Shown: piece after piece, positions 26,931 to 35,510 of the stretch | Layout of the letters: each line of letters begins with the position of its first letter | Numbering within the stretch: the first letter of the stretch is position 1 | Origin: REEB95 sp050729835 | Lineage (GTDB): Bacteria > Pseudomonadota > Alphaproteobacteria > ATCC43930 > CGMCC-115725 | Reading direction: 5' to 3' | Assembly (NCBI GenBank): GCA_050729835.1 | Contig: JBOHLS010000001.1 | Span: forward strand, 62,001 to 126,000 | Length of the DNA stretch: 64,000 nt | The notes under the pieces: model-generated | What the model was told of the DNA's origin: nothing | The model's input: the letters and a program-made list of their open reading frames with translations, nothing else | Database searches by the model: none | Position numbers and translations under genes: made by a program

Positions 26931-27671
26931 ATGAGCGCCGAGCGCAAGACCATTCTGCTCACCGGGGCGAGTCGCGGCATCGGCCACGCCACGGTGAAGC
27001 GCTTCAGCGATGCCGGCTGGCGCGTCATCACCTCGTCGCGCGAGGCGGTGCCGCTCGAGTGCAAGCGCGATCCCAACTGGACGCAGCACATCACCGCCGA
27101 TCTGTCGCAGACCCAGGCGGTCGAGGGCTTCGTCGGCGCGGTCTTGCAGGAGCTAGCTGATGCGCCGCTGCATGCCCTGGTCAACAACGCCGGCGTCTCG
27201 CCCAAGACGCCGTTCAAGGAGCGGCTCGGCTGCCTCAACGGCGATCTCGCCGACTGGCGCCAGGTGTTTCAGCTCAATTTCTTCACGCCGGTGATGCTGG
27301 CGCGCGGCCTCGCCGGGCCGCTGAGCAAGGGAAGGGGCGCGATCGTCAACGTCACCTCGATCGCCGGTCACGCCGTCCACCCCTTCGCCGGCTCGGCCTA
27401 TTCGACGTCGAAGGCGGCCCTGTCGGCACTGACGCGCGAGATGGCGGCCGAGTTTGCCGAACTCGGCATCCGCGTCAACGCCGTGGCGCCGGGCGAGATC
27501 GAGACCGCGATGCTGTCGCCCGAGACCGAGGTGCTGCTGCCGCGGATTCCGCTGCACCGCCTCGGCACGCCCGAGGACGTGGCGGCGACGATCTTCTACC
27601 TGTGCTCGCCGGAATCGTCCTATGTCACCGGCACCGAAATCTTCGTCACCGGCGGCCAGCATTTGTATTGA
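26931..27671 (+). CDS. SDR family oxidoreductase
   Basis: A 246-residue classical short-chain dehydrogenase: TGASRGIG cofactor loop near residue 12, NNAGVS near 87, catalytic Ser in NVTSIAGHA, Tyr-Lys in YSTSKAAL near 160, and the family C-terminus (LCSPESSYVTGTEIFVTGGQ). The NADP preference is suggested by the arginine-containing SSREAVPLECKRD after strand 2. Substrate unknown. It may share a transcript with the cation transporter, 41 bases upstream. A GCGCGC-TTG-GCGCGC hairpin without T-tract lies behind it (27673-27687). Confidence 0.87.
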   Translation: MSAERKTILLTGASRGIGHATVKRFSDAGWRVITSSREAVPLECKRDPNWTQHITADLSQTQAVEGFVGAVLQELADAPLHALVNNAGVSPKTPFKERLGCLNGDLADWRQVFQLNFFTPVMLARGLAGPLSKGRGAIVNVTSIAGHAVHPFAGSAYSTSKAALSALTREMAAEFAELGIRVNAVAPGEIETAMLSPETEVLLPRIPLHRLGTPEDVAATIFYLCSPESSYVTGTEIFVTGGQHLY

Positions 27672-27693
27672 GGCGCGCTTGGCGCGCGAAGGC

Positions 27694-27906
27694 CTAGCTC
27701 TGCGGTGGCGCGGTGATCGGCGTGCAGGAACACGACAGACCGGAGCCCATCGGCACACAGGTGGTGGTCGAGCCGGTAACGACGGGCTGGGGCTTGTCCG
27801 AGCCGCAACCGGCGAGCAGCGACAAGGTCAACGCCAGCGCGACAGCGACGGTCGCGCGCCGAATTGCCCGACAACCGGGCGCTCCAAGCCTGGGATCGAG
27901 CGCCAT
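27694..27906 (-). CDS. Small predicted lipoprotein (70 residues)
   Basis: A 70-codon gene with a clear type II signal: arginine-rich n-region, hydrophobic VAVALALTLSLL and lipobox LLAGC with lipidated Cys near residue 35. The mature part (about 36 residues) contains three further cysteines in CVPMGSGLSCSC. I do not recognise the family. It is convergent with the SDR gene and 100 bases downstream of the PadR-like gene, same strand. Real because of the textbook lipobox; function unknown. Confidence 0.65.
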   Translation of the reverse strand: MALDPRLGAPGCRAIRRATVAVALALTLSLLAGCGSDKPQPVVTGSTTTCVPMGSGLSCSCTPITAPPQS

Positions 27907-28006
27907 GCGACCCTCCCGATGATGCGTAATCCGGATTTTAAGCCGGCCGGGGAGGTCAATTCTGTGGCTTCGCCGTGACGGACGGCTTCCGGCCTGGCGC
28001 CCGAGC

Positions 28007-28531
28007 CTAGCGCCCGAGCCGCGCCAGCTTGCCCTGGAGCTGGGCGATGTCGGCGTCGAGCCAGTCGAGATAGGGCTGCGGCGCGCCGGCGTCGGCCTTG
28101 CGCAAATCGTCGAGCCGCTCGATCTCGCTTTCGACGATCTCGGCGACATGCGCGATCTGGATCTCGCGCTCGGCCGGGCTGAGGTGATGGAGGAAGCGCA
28201 GCTTGAGCAATAGCGCGAGGCGCGTGAAATCGCCGAGGGGCGTCTTGAGCCGCGCTTGCAACAGGCCCGCGAGCACGGCGCGGCCGGCTGGCGTCAGGCT
28301 CAGCCGCGCGTTGTCGGCCATGCCCTTGCCCTCGCTCGCCGCCGCCAGGCCCTCGACGATCAGCGCCTCGAGCGAACTGCCCATGAGGTCGAGCGACGGC
28401 GCGGCGATGCGGCCGGTGAACTGGCGGATCTGGCCGGCCAGCTCGCCGTAGCGGCGCGGCTTGTCGGCGAGGAAGCCAAGCGCCGCGAGCTTGATTGCCT
28501 CGGCGGGGATCAGGGGCTGGTCGCGGAACAC
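28007..28531 (-). CDS. PadR-like winged-helix protein
   Basis: A 174-residue protein. Residues about 10-90 look like a PadR-type winged helix (AIKLAALGFLADKPRRYGELAGQI, then LTPAGRAVLAGLL), and residues 100-170 are helical and charged, like the PadR C-terminal dimerisation domain (EREIQIAHVAEIVESEIERLDDL). The start is GTG at 28531, 22 bases after hemA, so it is probably co-transcribed with hemA and might regulate it or an unlinked target. The order of helices fits PadR, but similarity is moderate. Confidence 0.7.
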   Translation of the reverse strand: MFRDQPLIPAEAIKLAALGFLADKPRRYGELAGQIRQFTGRIAAPSLDLMGSSLEALIVEGLAAASEGKGMADNARLSLTPAGRAVLAGLLQARLKTPLGDFTRLALLLKLRFLHHLSPAEREIQIAHVAEIVESEIERLDDLRKADAGAPQPYLDWLDADIAQLQGKLARLGR

Positions 28532-28553
28532 CGGGCGCGTTCCACGCGGCGAT

Positions 28554-29759
28554 TCAGGCGACGCGGCGGATCGGCAGGCGCGACCAGACGTCGGAAAGCG
28601 CCGCCACCAAAATTTCTATGTCTTGATCCGAATGCAGCGGCGTCGGCGTGAAGCGCAGGCGCTCGCCGCCGCGCGGCACGGTCGGATAGTTGATTGGCTG
28701 GACGTAGATGCGGTGGCGCGCGAGCAAGTCGTCGGACGCCTCCTTGCACAGCCGTGCGTCGCCGACCAGCACCGGCACGATGTGGCTGGCGCTCGGCATC
28801 ACCGGCAGCTTGGCGGCGGCGAGGCGCTGCTTCAGGCGCGCGGCGCGCTCCTGGTGGCGCTGGCGCAGCTCGGTCGCGCCCTTGACGTGGCGGATGCTGG
28901 CGACGGCGCCGGCGGCGATCGCCGGCGGCAGTGCGGTGGTGAAGATGAAGCCCGGCGCGTAGCTGCGCAGGAAATCGATCAGCGCCGCCGACGCCGCGAC
29001 GTAGCCGCCCATCAGGCCGAAGGCCTTGGCGAGCGTACCCTGGATCAAATCGACGCGGTCCATCGCGCCGTCGCGCTCGGCAATGCCGGCGCCGCGCGCG
29101 CCGTAAAGCCCGACGGCATGCACTTCGTCGAGATAGGTGAGCGCTCCATACCGCTTTGCAACTTCGCAAAGCCCTCCAATGGGCGCGATGTCGCCATCCA
29201 TCGAATAGACCGATTCAAATGCCACCAGCTTGGCCCGTGAAGCGTCCGCCGCCTTCAACAGCCGTTCCAGATCGGCGGGTTCGTTGTGCTGGAAGATGAC
29301 CTTGTCGGCGCGGCTGTGCTTGATACCCTGGATCATCGAGGCGTGGTTGAGCGCGTCGGAGAAGACGATGCAGCCGGGCAGCTGCGATGCCAGCGTCGCC
29401 AGCGCCGTCTCGTTGGCGACGTAGCCCGAGGTGAAGACCAGCGCTGCCGGCTTGCGGTGCAGCTCGGCGAGCTCGCGCTCGAGCGCGATGTGATAGGGCG
29501 TGGTGCCCGAGATGTTGCGCGTGCCGCCGGCGCCGGCGCCGGTCTGGTCGATGGCTTCGCGCATCGCCGCCAGCACCTCGGGATGCTGACCCATGCCGAG
29601 ATAGTCGTTCGAGCACCAGACGGTGATCTCGCTGCCGCGCGCGCGGTCGCGAGCGCGCGGAAAGGCGCCGACGCGGCGCGCGATGTCGGTGAAGACGCGA
29701 TAGCGGCCTTCGGCCTTCAGGGCATCGAGCCGGGTCTTGAAGAAGGCCTCGAAATCCAT
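28554..29759 (-). CDS. hemA: 5-aminolevulinate synthase
   Basis: A 401-residue PLP enzyme that condenses glycine with succinyl-CoA to 5-aminolevulinate, the first step of haem and tetrapyrrole synthesis by the C4 (Shemin) route found in alphaproteobacteria. Motifs: VWCSNDYLGMGQHP near residue 48, GTRNISGT (79-86), LNHASMI, DEVHAVGLYG (211-220) and the PLP lysine in GTLAKAFGLMGGY (Lys245). Length is typical. The ATG at 29759 has a well-matched promoter candidate upstream. This gene is a strong taxonomic marker. Confidence 0.96.
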   Translation of the reverse strand: MDFEAFFKTRLDALKAEGRYRVFTDIARRVGAFPRARDRARGSEITVWCSNDYLGMGQHPEVLAAMREAIDQTGAGAGGTRNISGTTPYHIALERELAELHRKPAALVFTSGYVANETALATLASQLPGCIVFSDALNHASMIQGIKHSRADKVIFQHNEPADLERLLKAADASRAKLVAFESVYSMDGDIAPIGGLCEVAKRYGALTYLDEVHAVGLYGARGAGIAERDGAMDRVDLIQGTLAKAFGLMGGYVAASAALIDFLRSYAPGFIFTTALPPAIAAGAVASIRHVKGATELRQRHQERAARLKQRLAAAKLPVMPSASHIVPVLVGDARLCKEASDDLLARHRIYVQPINYPTVPRGGERLRFTPTPLHSDQDIEILVAALSDVWSRLPIRRVA

Positions 29760-29794
29760 TCCAGTGGAACACCCTTCTGCGAAACTATCGAATG

Positions 29795-29823
29795 ATTATA
29801 ACCGCTTACGCCCTCAGCGTCAG
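29795..29823 (-). promoter_or_regulatory. Candidate sigma-70 promoter of hemA
   Basis: On the minus strand CTGACG (29823-29818), a 17-base spacer and a perfect TATAAT (29800-29795) lie 36 bases before the hemA ATG. The -35 box overlaps the stop codon of the aminotransferase gene upstream. Confidence 0.5.
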
Positions 29824-31214
29824 GCCCGCAATGAGGCCCGTTGTCGCGGCGAAAGCCGCGCCGTCGTGTCATCCAGGGCCTTGCCGAAGCGGTCGAGCAT
29901 CTCGTCGATCTCCGCCTCGGTGATGACCAGCGGCGGCGAGAACGCCTGGGTGTCGCCGATCTGGCGCAGGATCAGGCCGTGCTTGTTGATCTCGGCGGTC
30001 AGGATGTTGCCGGCGCCCTGGTCCGGGTCGAACGGCGCCTTGGTCGCCTTGTCGGCGACCAGCTCGACCCCGGCGACAAGGCCGAGGCCGCGGATTTCGC
30101 CGACCAGCGGATGATCGGCGAAGCGCCGGCGCAAGCCGTCCTGCAACCGCGGCGCCACCCGTTGAACGTGGCCGATGATGTTGCGTTCCTCGTAGATCTT
30201 GAGCGTCTCGAGCGCCACCGCGCAACTCACCGGATGGCCGGAATAGGTGTAGCCGTGAGCGAAGATGCCGATCTTGTCGCTCTCGTCGGCCAGCGCCTGG
30301 TAGACCGGCTCGCTGACCACGGTGGCCGAGATCGGCAGATAGGCCGAGGACAGCGCCTTGGCGACGGTGATGATGTCGGGCTGCAAGCCGAAGGTCTCGG
30401 TGCCGAACATCTTGCCGGTGCGGCCGAAGCCGGTGATGACTTCGTCGGCAATGAGCAGCACGTCGTGCTTCTTCAGCACCTTCTGGATTTTCTCGTAATA
30501 GGTGCGCGGTGGCACGATGACGCCGCCGGCGCCCATTACCGGCTCGGCGATGAAGGCGGCCACGGTCTCGGGATCCTCGCGCTGGATCATCAGGTCGAGA
30601 TTCTCGGCCAGCCGCGTGGCGAAATCCTCCTCGCTCTCGCCCGCATGCGCGAAGCGGTAGTGATGCGGGCAGTCGGCGTGCCGGATGTTGGCGATCGGCA
30701 GGTCGAACGAGCGGTGGTTGTTGGGCAGGCCCGACAGGCTCGCGGTCGCCACGGTGACGCCGTGATAGCTCTTGAAGCGGGCGATGATCTTCTTCTTGCG
30801 CGTGCGGCCGCGCGCATTGTTGTAGTACCAGACGATCTTGATTGCGGTGTCGTTGGCCTCGGAGCCTGAGTTGTTGAAGAAGGCGTGCGACATCTTCACC
30901 GGCATCAGGGCGATGAGCCGCTCGGCCAGCTCGCCCACCACCTCGTGCGACTTGTGGTGGAACGAATGATAGAAGCTGAGCTTGCGCATCTGGCGCGCCG
31001 CCGCCTCGACCAGGCGCTCTTCGCCGAAGCCGAGCGAGGTGCACCACAACCCGGCGCAGCCCTCGATGTATTCCTTGCCGGTCTCGTCCTTGACGCGGAC
31101 GCCCTTGCCTTCGGTCACCAGTAGCTCGCCCTGGCGCTCCAGCCGGCGGGCGTTGGAATAGGGGTGCAGATGGAAGGCGATGTCGCGGCTGGCGGCGGAG
31201 TTACCTCGCTGCAT
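29820..31214 (-). CDS. Class III omega-aminotransferase
   Basis: A 464-residue PLP aminotransferase of the beta-alanine/taurine/putrescine:pyruvate group. Landmarks: GCAGLWCTSLGFG near residue 53, FFNNSGSEANDTAIK (112-126), SYHGVT (149-154), EPVMGAGG (224-231), ADEVITGFGRTG (256-267) and the PLP lysine in AKALSS (Lys286). The short WCTSLG and YYNNARGR stretches are typical of omega-amino acid:pyruvate transaminases. The amino donor is not decidable. It lies upstream of hemA on the same strand but has its own promoter region (31215-31530). Confidence 0.88.
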   Translation of the reverse strand: MQRGNSAASRDIAFHLHPYSNARRLERQGELLVTEGKGVRVKDETGKEYIEGCAGLWCTSLGFGEERLVEAAARQMRKLSFYHSFHHKSHEVVGELAERLIALMPVKMSHAFFNNSGSEANDTAIKIVWYYNNARGRTRKKKIIARFKSYHGVTVATASLSGLPNNHRSFDLPIANIRHADCPHHYRFAHAGESEEDFATRLAENLDLMIQREDPETVAAFIAEPVMGAGGVIVPPRTYYEKIQKVLKKHDVLLIADEVITGFGRTGKMFGTETFGLQPDIITVAKALSSAYLPISATVVSEPVYQALADESDKIGIFAHGYTYSGHPVSCAVALETLKIYEERNIIGHVQRVAPRLQDGLRRRFADHPLVGEIRGLGLVAGVELVADKATKAPFDPDQGAGNILTAEINKHGLILRQIGDTQAFSPPLVITEAEIDEMLDRFGKALDDTTARLSPRQRASLRA

Positions 31215-31530
31215 GACGGAAATCCTTGCGGCCGATGCGGATGGTCGCGGCTACTATCGGCCGCGGCGGCGCTTTCCGTCAAACCTCGGCGCTGGCAGGG
31301 CTGAGTCGCGCGACTCGCCGAACACCCGGTTGCGGCATCCCGTCGCAGCCCCCAGCAGAAGCGGCTCGACGGATTTGCCGTTCCGGCGACGCCGGCAATC
31401 TATCCGGAAGCTTGTCCACAGACCTATTCACAAATTGTGACAGACTTGCACCACTTGACCCTGGCATGGTCCATTGACGCGGCCTCATGCTTTCCCCGCC
31501 GCCGTTGCCCGTTTGACCGAAAGTCGCCGC
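31215..31530. other. Divergent intergenic region with a 13-bp inverted repeat
   Basis: This 316-base gap separates the minus-strand aminotransferase from a small plus-strand gene. It holds TCACAA-A-TTGTGA at 31428-31440, a possible operator. No convincing gene or full promoter pair was found. Confidence 0.4.
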
Positions 31531-31707
31531 ATGTCCGAGCCGCCGCTCGACGACAAGGACTTCGCCAACCTCGACATGGACCGGGTTGTCGCCGATCCGG
31601 AGTATCGCCGCCGCGTCATCGACCGCCTGCGGCGCCATCCGCGCTTGACCGAGCAACGACGCCAGGCCTCGCTGTTCTACGAGCCGCCGCCGACCGACGA
31701 CGAATAG
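31531..31707 (+). CDS. Small hypothetical protein (58 residues)
   Basis: A 58-codon frame starting MSEPPLDDKDFANLD. It is highly charged, with an RRRVIDRLRRHP stretch and an acidic C-terminus (PPPTDDE). No membrane segment and no known domain. Support is modest: codon usage looks like the neighbours' and it fills a gap that otherwise has no gene. A start 57 bases upstream is open but adds non-coding-looking sequence. It is convergent with the ABC permease gene, one base between stops. Confidence 0.45.
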   Translation: MSEPPLDDKDFANLDMDRVVADPEYRRRVIDRLRRHPRLTEQRRQASLFYEPPPTDDE

Positions 31708-31708
31708 C

Positions 31709-32575
31709 TCAGCGCCGCTGGCGCGGATCGAGCGCTTGCTGCAGCCCGTCGCCGAGCAGGTTGCAGGCCATCACCGTCAGGAAGATCAGCAAGCCGGGAT
31801 AGACCGCGAGCATCGGCGCTAGCGCGATGGTCTCCTCGGCGCCGGTCAGCATGTTGCCCCAGCTGGCGAGTGGCGGCGCAACGCCGAGACCGAGGAAGCT
31901 CAGCACCGATTCCAGCAGGATGATCTCGCCGACGGCAAGCGAGGTGGCGACGATGATCGGCGTCGTCAGATTGGGCAGGATATGCACCAGCATGATGCGC
32001 CGGTGGCCGGCGCCCAGCGCCTCGGCGGCACGGACAAAATCCTGCCGCTTCAGCGACAGCGTCGTGCCGCGCACCAGCCGCGCCACCGTCGTCCAGCCGA
32101 CCAGCGTCACCAGCACGATGATGCGATAAAGGCTCATCGCGTCGGATTGGCGCAACGCCGCCGGCACGCCGAGCTTGTGCAAATCGGCCGCCGCCAGCAC
32201 GACCAGCAGCGGCAGCAGCGGCAAGGCGATCACACCGTCGGTCAGACGCATCAGCGCCGCGTCGAGCCGGCCGCCGAAATAGCCGGCGACAAGGCCGATG
32301 GCCGTGCCCAGGACCGCGGCGGCGAGCGCCGCAGCGATGCCGACAAGCAGCGAGACCCGGCCGCCTTCGAGCAGCCGCAGCAACAAGTCGCGGCCGAGCT
32401 CGTCGGTGCCCAGCGGATGGCGCAGCGACGGGCCGGCGAAGCGCCGGTAGAGATCGACCGTGTCCGCATGCGCGCCAAGCGCCTGCGCCAGAAACGGCGT
32501 CAACACCACGGCGAGCGCCAGCGCCAGCAGCACGCCACCGCCGATGCGCACGCGCGGCTGGGCCAACGTGCTCAT
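31709..32575 (-). CDS. ABC transporter permease (OppC/DppC type)
   Basis: A 288-residue inner-membrane permease of peptide/nickel-type importers. It has an N-terminal helix, then LRHPLGTDELGRDLLLRLL, the standard OppC signature near residue 50, five more helices and the EAA loop (FVRAAEALGAGHRRIMLVHILPN). The C-terminus (WGNMLTGAEE, LAPMLAVYPGLLIFLTVMACNLLGDGLQ) is also typical. The ATG overlaps the partner permease stop as ATGA. The two ATPase genes usual for this system are not in the window. Confidence 0.92.
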   Translation of the reverse strand: MSTLAQPRVRIGGGVLLALALAVVLTPFLAQALGAHADTVDLYRRFAGPSLRHPLGTDELGRDLLLRLLEGGRVSLLVGIAAALAAAVLGTAIGLVAGYFGGRLDAALMRLTDGVIALPLLPLLVVLAAADLHKLGVPAALRQSDAMSLYRIIVLVTLVGWTTVARLVRGTTLSLKRQDFVRAAEALGAGHRRIMLVHILPNLTTPIIVATSLAVGEIILLESVLSFLGLGVAPPLASWGNMLTGAEETIALAPMLAVYPGLLIFLTVMACNLLGDGLQQALDPRQRR

Positions 32576-33525
32576 CGGTAGGCGATCCGCGGATCGGCCG
32601 CCGCGTAGGCGAGATCGGCGGCGAAATTGGCGAGCAACGTCATCAAAGTCGCGAACAGCAAGCCGGCGAGGGCGAGGTTGTAATCGTTGCCGAGCACCGC
32701 GTCGTAGATCAGCTTGCCCATGCCGGGATAGGCGAACATGGTTTCGGTGACGAGCGCGCCCGAGAACAGCGAGCCGAACGACAGCGCGACGACGGTGATG
32801 AGCGGAATGAGCGCGTTCCGGAGCGCGTGGCGCGTCAAGATGCGCGTCTCGCCGGCGCCCTTGGCGCGCGCCGTTCGGATGTAATCGTGGCTCAGCGTAT
32901 CGATCATCGCCGCGCGCATGTAGCGTAGCTGTGGCCCGAAATTGACCAGCGTCAGCGTGATCACCGGCAGCACCAGATGGTCGGCGCGGTCGGCGCCGCC
33001 GCCGGCGCCGATGGTCGCGGCGCCGCTGGGCGGCAGCCAGCCGAGCTGGACCGCGAACACCAGGATCAGCATCAGCGCCAGCCAGAACGACGGCACCGAG
33101 ATGGTCGCGAAGCTGGCGAAATTGGCGGCAGTGTCGAGCCACGCACCCGGCCGCCGCGCCGCCAGCAGGCCTAGCGGCCAGGCGAGGGCGAGGGTGAGCG
33201 CGAAGCTGACGCTCATCAGCAGCGCGGTGTTGCCGAGGCGCGGCAGCAGCACGTCGAGCGTCGGCCGGGCATAGAGGCGCGAATAGCCGAAATCGCCGTG
33301 CAGCGCCGCGCCCGCCCAGGCCGCGTAACGCTCCAACAGCGGCTTGTCGAGGCCGTAGAGTGCCTTGAGCCGCGCCGCGTCGGCCACCGTCAAATGCGGG
33401 TTGGAGGCGATCATCAGATCGACCGGATCGCCGGGCATCAGGCCGATCAGGGCATAGATCACCAGCGACATGATCGCCAGCACGATCACGATCTCGACGA
33501 TCCGCCGGACGACGAAGCGGCTCAT
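32572..33525 (-). CDS. ABC transporter permease (OppB/DppB type)
   Basis: A 317-residue permease, partner of the OppC-like protein. The start FVVRRIVEIVIVLAIMSLVIYAL is the family's first helix; LMPGDPVDLMIAS, LYGLDKPLLERYAAW and GDFGYS follow in the order seen in OppB. The EAA loop is IRTARAKGAGETRILTRHALRN. ATG at 33525 is chosen because the 20 extra codons upstream lack conservation and would overlap the binding-protein gene. Order: binding protein, OppB-like, OppC-like. Confidence 0.92.
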   Translation of the reverse strand: MSRFVVRRIVEIVIVLAIMSLVIYALIGLMPGDPVDLMIASNPHLTVADAARLKALYGLDKPLLERYAAWAGAALHGDFGYSRLYARPTLDVLLPRLGNTALLMSVSFALTLALAWPLGLLAARRPGAWLDTAANFASFATISVPSFWLALMLILVFAVQLGWLPPSGAATIGAGGGADRADHLVLPVITLTLVNFGPQLRYMRAAMIDTLSHDYIRTARAKGAGETRILTRHALRNALIPLITVVALSFGSLFSGALVTETMFAYPGMGKLIYDAVLGNDYNLALAGLLFATLMTLLANFAADLAYAAADPRIAYR

Positions 33526-33547
33526 CGGCGCGGCTTTTTCCGGACGT

Positions 33548-35224
33548 TCATTGCGTCCGTGCCTGCGCGCCGCGGCCGACGGCACGCCACTGCTCGACCC
33601 AGAGCGTCGAGGGATATTCGTGCCCGGTCGGCGTCAGGCCGACGAGCCATTTCGGCAGGATGAACGCGTCGGCCTTGAAGAACAGCGGTAGCGCCGGCAG
33701 CTGCTCGGCATAGAGTGCCTCAAGCCGATGCCACAGCGCTTCGCGTGCCGGGCGATCGAGCTCGGTTTCGATTGCGTCCAACAGGTGATCGGCCTCCGGG
33801 TTGCGCCAGCCGACGAAATTCTCGCCGCTCCAGTTGTTGGCGGGCGAAGGGATTTCGTCCGAACGCAGCTCGGCGCGCGGCACGTCCTCGGGCGCGGCCG
33901 ACCAGGCGAACATGCCCATCTGGAATTTGCGCTTGATCATGCTGTCGCCGAACAGCACGCGCGCCGGCTGGTTGGCGAGGCGCACCCGGATGCCGACGGC
34001 GCGCCATTGGCTTTGCAGTACCTCCTCGACCATCTCGCGCGACCGGTTGCCGGCGGTGGTGGCGAGCGTCAGGTCGAGCGGCTGGCCGCTGGCGTTGCGC
34101 CGCACCTGATTGCCGGTCGCGTGCCAGCCGGCTTCGTCGAGCACCGCCTTGGCCTTGGTCGGATCGTAGGGATAGTGCCGCACGTCCGCGGTGTAGACCC
34201 AGTCGAGCGTCGGCACGAAGCTGTCGGCAACCGGATCGCGGCCGGCGAACAACGCCTGGCTGATCGCCTGGCGGTCGACCGCGTCGAGCAGCGCCCGGCG
34301 CACGCGGACGTCGGCCAGGATCGGATCGTCGAGGTTGAGGTCGATATGCTCGTATTCGAGGCCCGGCTTGTAGACGATGTTGAATTCGCCGCGGTGGCGG
34401 TGCGCGAAGGCCAGCGCCTCGTCGAGCGGCAATCCCAACTCGCCCGGCACCATGTCGAGGCCGCCAGCGAGCAGGTTGGCCTCGAGCGAGGCGGTGTTCT
34501 CGACCGCCCAGACAACGATACGGCTGAAATAGGGGCGCGGGCCGGCCCAGGCCGGATTGCGCTCGAGCACGATGTGCGAGCCGGGCGAAACCGCGGTGAT
34601 ACGATAGGGACCGTCATAGAGTCCGCGCGCGGTCGGATCGGTATCGTAGCGCGAGCGGATGCGGTACTCGGCCGGATTGGCGAAGGCGGCGCGCTCGAGC
34701 CGCGCCGGCAGGATCTCGAAATCGTTGAGCGCGGCGTAGTCAAAGGTCAGGCGGTCCATGTCGACGGTGAAGGTGCGCGAGTCAATCGCCTTGACGTCGA
34801 CCATGCGGCGGTAGAGCTCGGCCTCGGCGACGCCGGTTTGTGGATTGCGCCCAACCTGCCAGGAGAAAATCACGTCGGCGGTGGTGACCGGCGTGCCGTC
34901 GTCCCAGCGGGCGTCGGCCTTGAGCGTATAGGTCAGGTGTACGCCGGTCTTGCCGCCGGGCAGGGCGATCTTCTGGGCCAGCCCGTTGGCGAAGCTCGGC
35001 AGCGTCTCGCACAGCATGCAGACGAGATGCCAGTTGGCGTCGTAAGTGGTGAGCGGCCGGCGCACCATGCCGAGCAAGTAGCTCTTTGCCACCATCGGAT
35101 CGATCAGCGGGTTGAGCGTCGCCGGAAACTGGCTGATGCCGATGGCAAGCTCGTCGGCGCGCTCGGCGGCGCGGACGGCCGCCGGCAGCAGCAGACAGAG
35201 GATGACGATGAGAACTCGCCGCAT
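33548..35224 (-). CDS. ABC transporter substrate-binding protein (family 5, peptide/nickel type)
   Basis: A 558-residue periplasmic binding protein. Signal peptide: residues 1-19 (VLIVILCLLLPAAVRAA). Family 5 landmarks include LAIGISQFPATLNPLIDPM near 30, YTLKADARWDDGTPVTTADVIFSW and NNWSGENFVGWRNPEADHLLDA near the end. It delivers an unknown ligand (peptide, opine or similar) to the two permeases. ATG at 35224 directly begins the signal peptide; an upstream frame of 60 codons is arginine-rich and non-coding. A 63-residue gene with a strong ribosome site precedes it in the same direction. Confidence 0.9.
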   Translation of the reverse strand: MRRVLIVILCLLLPAAVRAAERADELAIGISQFPATLNPLIDPMVAKSYLLGMVRRPLTTYDANWHLVCMLCETLPSFANGLAQKIALPGGKTGVHLTYTLKADARWDDGTPVTTADVIFSWQVGRNPQTGVAEAELYRRMVDVKAIDSRTFTVDMDRLTFDYAALNDFEILPARLERAAFANPAEYRIRSRYDTDPTARGLYDGPYRITAVSPGSHIVLERNPAWAGPRPYFSRIVVWAVENTASLEANLLAGGLDMVPGELGLPLDEALAFAHRHRGEFNIVYKPGLEYEHIDLNLDDPILADVRVRRALLDAVDRQAISQALFAGRDPVADSFVPTLDWVYTADVRHYPYDPTKAKAVLDEAGWHATGNQVRRNASGQPLDLTLATTAGNRSREMVEEVLQSQWRAVGIRVRLANQPARVLFGDSMIKRKFQMGMFAWSAAPEDVPRAELRSDEIPSPANNWSGENFVGWRNPEADHLLDAIETELDRPAREALWHRLEALYAEQLPALPLFFKADAFILPKWLVGLTPTGHEYPSTLWVEQWRAVGRGAQARTQ

Positions 35225-35256
35225 TCTGCGCGGCGAGTATAGCAGACCGGCCGGCT

Positions 35257-35448
35257 TTAGGCGCGCTTGCCGGTGCCGAGGCGCCGCGGCAGCAGTTTGT
35301 CGCTCGCTTGGCCGTAGAGTGCGTCGTACATGCGCAGGCCATCGCGCGCGTCGAGGAAATCTTCCACCTGCTCGTCGAGCGATAATGTCATGGACTTGGC
35401 GCATGCGGCGCGGCCATGGCGCGGCACGATCATGTCGGTATTCGGCAT
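35257..35448 (-). CDS. Small hypothetical protein (63 residues)
   Basis: A 63-codon gene starting at ATG 35448 behind AAGGGGG, one of the strongest ribosome sites in the window. Sequence features: RHGRAACAKSMTLSLDEQVEDFLDARDGLRMYDALYG, then a basic tail. It is soluble with a helical middle; no known domain. It ends 32 bases before the ABC binding protein start, same strand, so it may be co-expressed with the importer. Real-gene support comes from the ribosome site and position; function unknown. Confidence 0.55.
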   Translation of the reverse strand: MPNTDMIVPRHGRAACAKSMTLSLDEQVEDFLDARDGLRMYDALYGQASDKLLPRRLGTGKRA

Positions 35449-35510
35449 TGGAACCCCCTTCAGCGTGCTTCTATAAAAAGCATGATAAAGGCGCACAGGT
35501 TTCTAAATAG

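Noticed and set aside
27673..27687. GCGCGC-TTG-GCGCGC hairpin as a bidirectional terminator
   Set aside because: No T-run follows on either strand, and the stem is short and low in information in GC-rich DNA.
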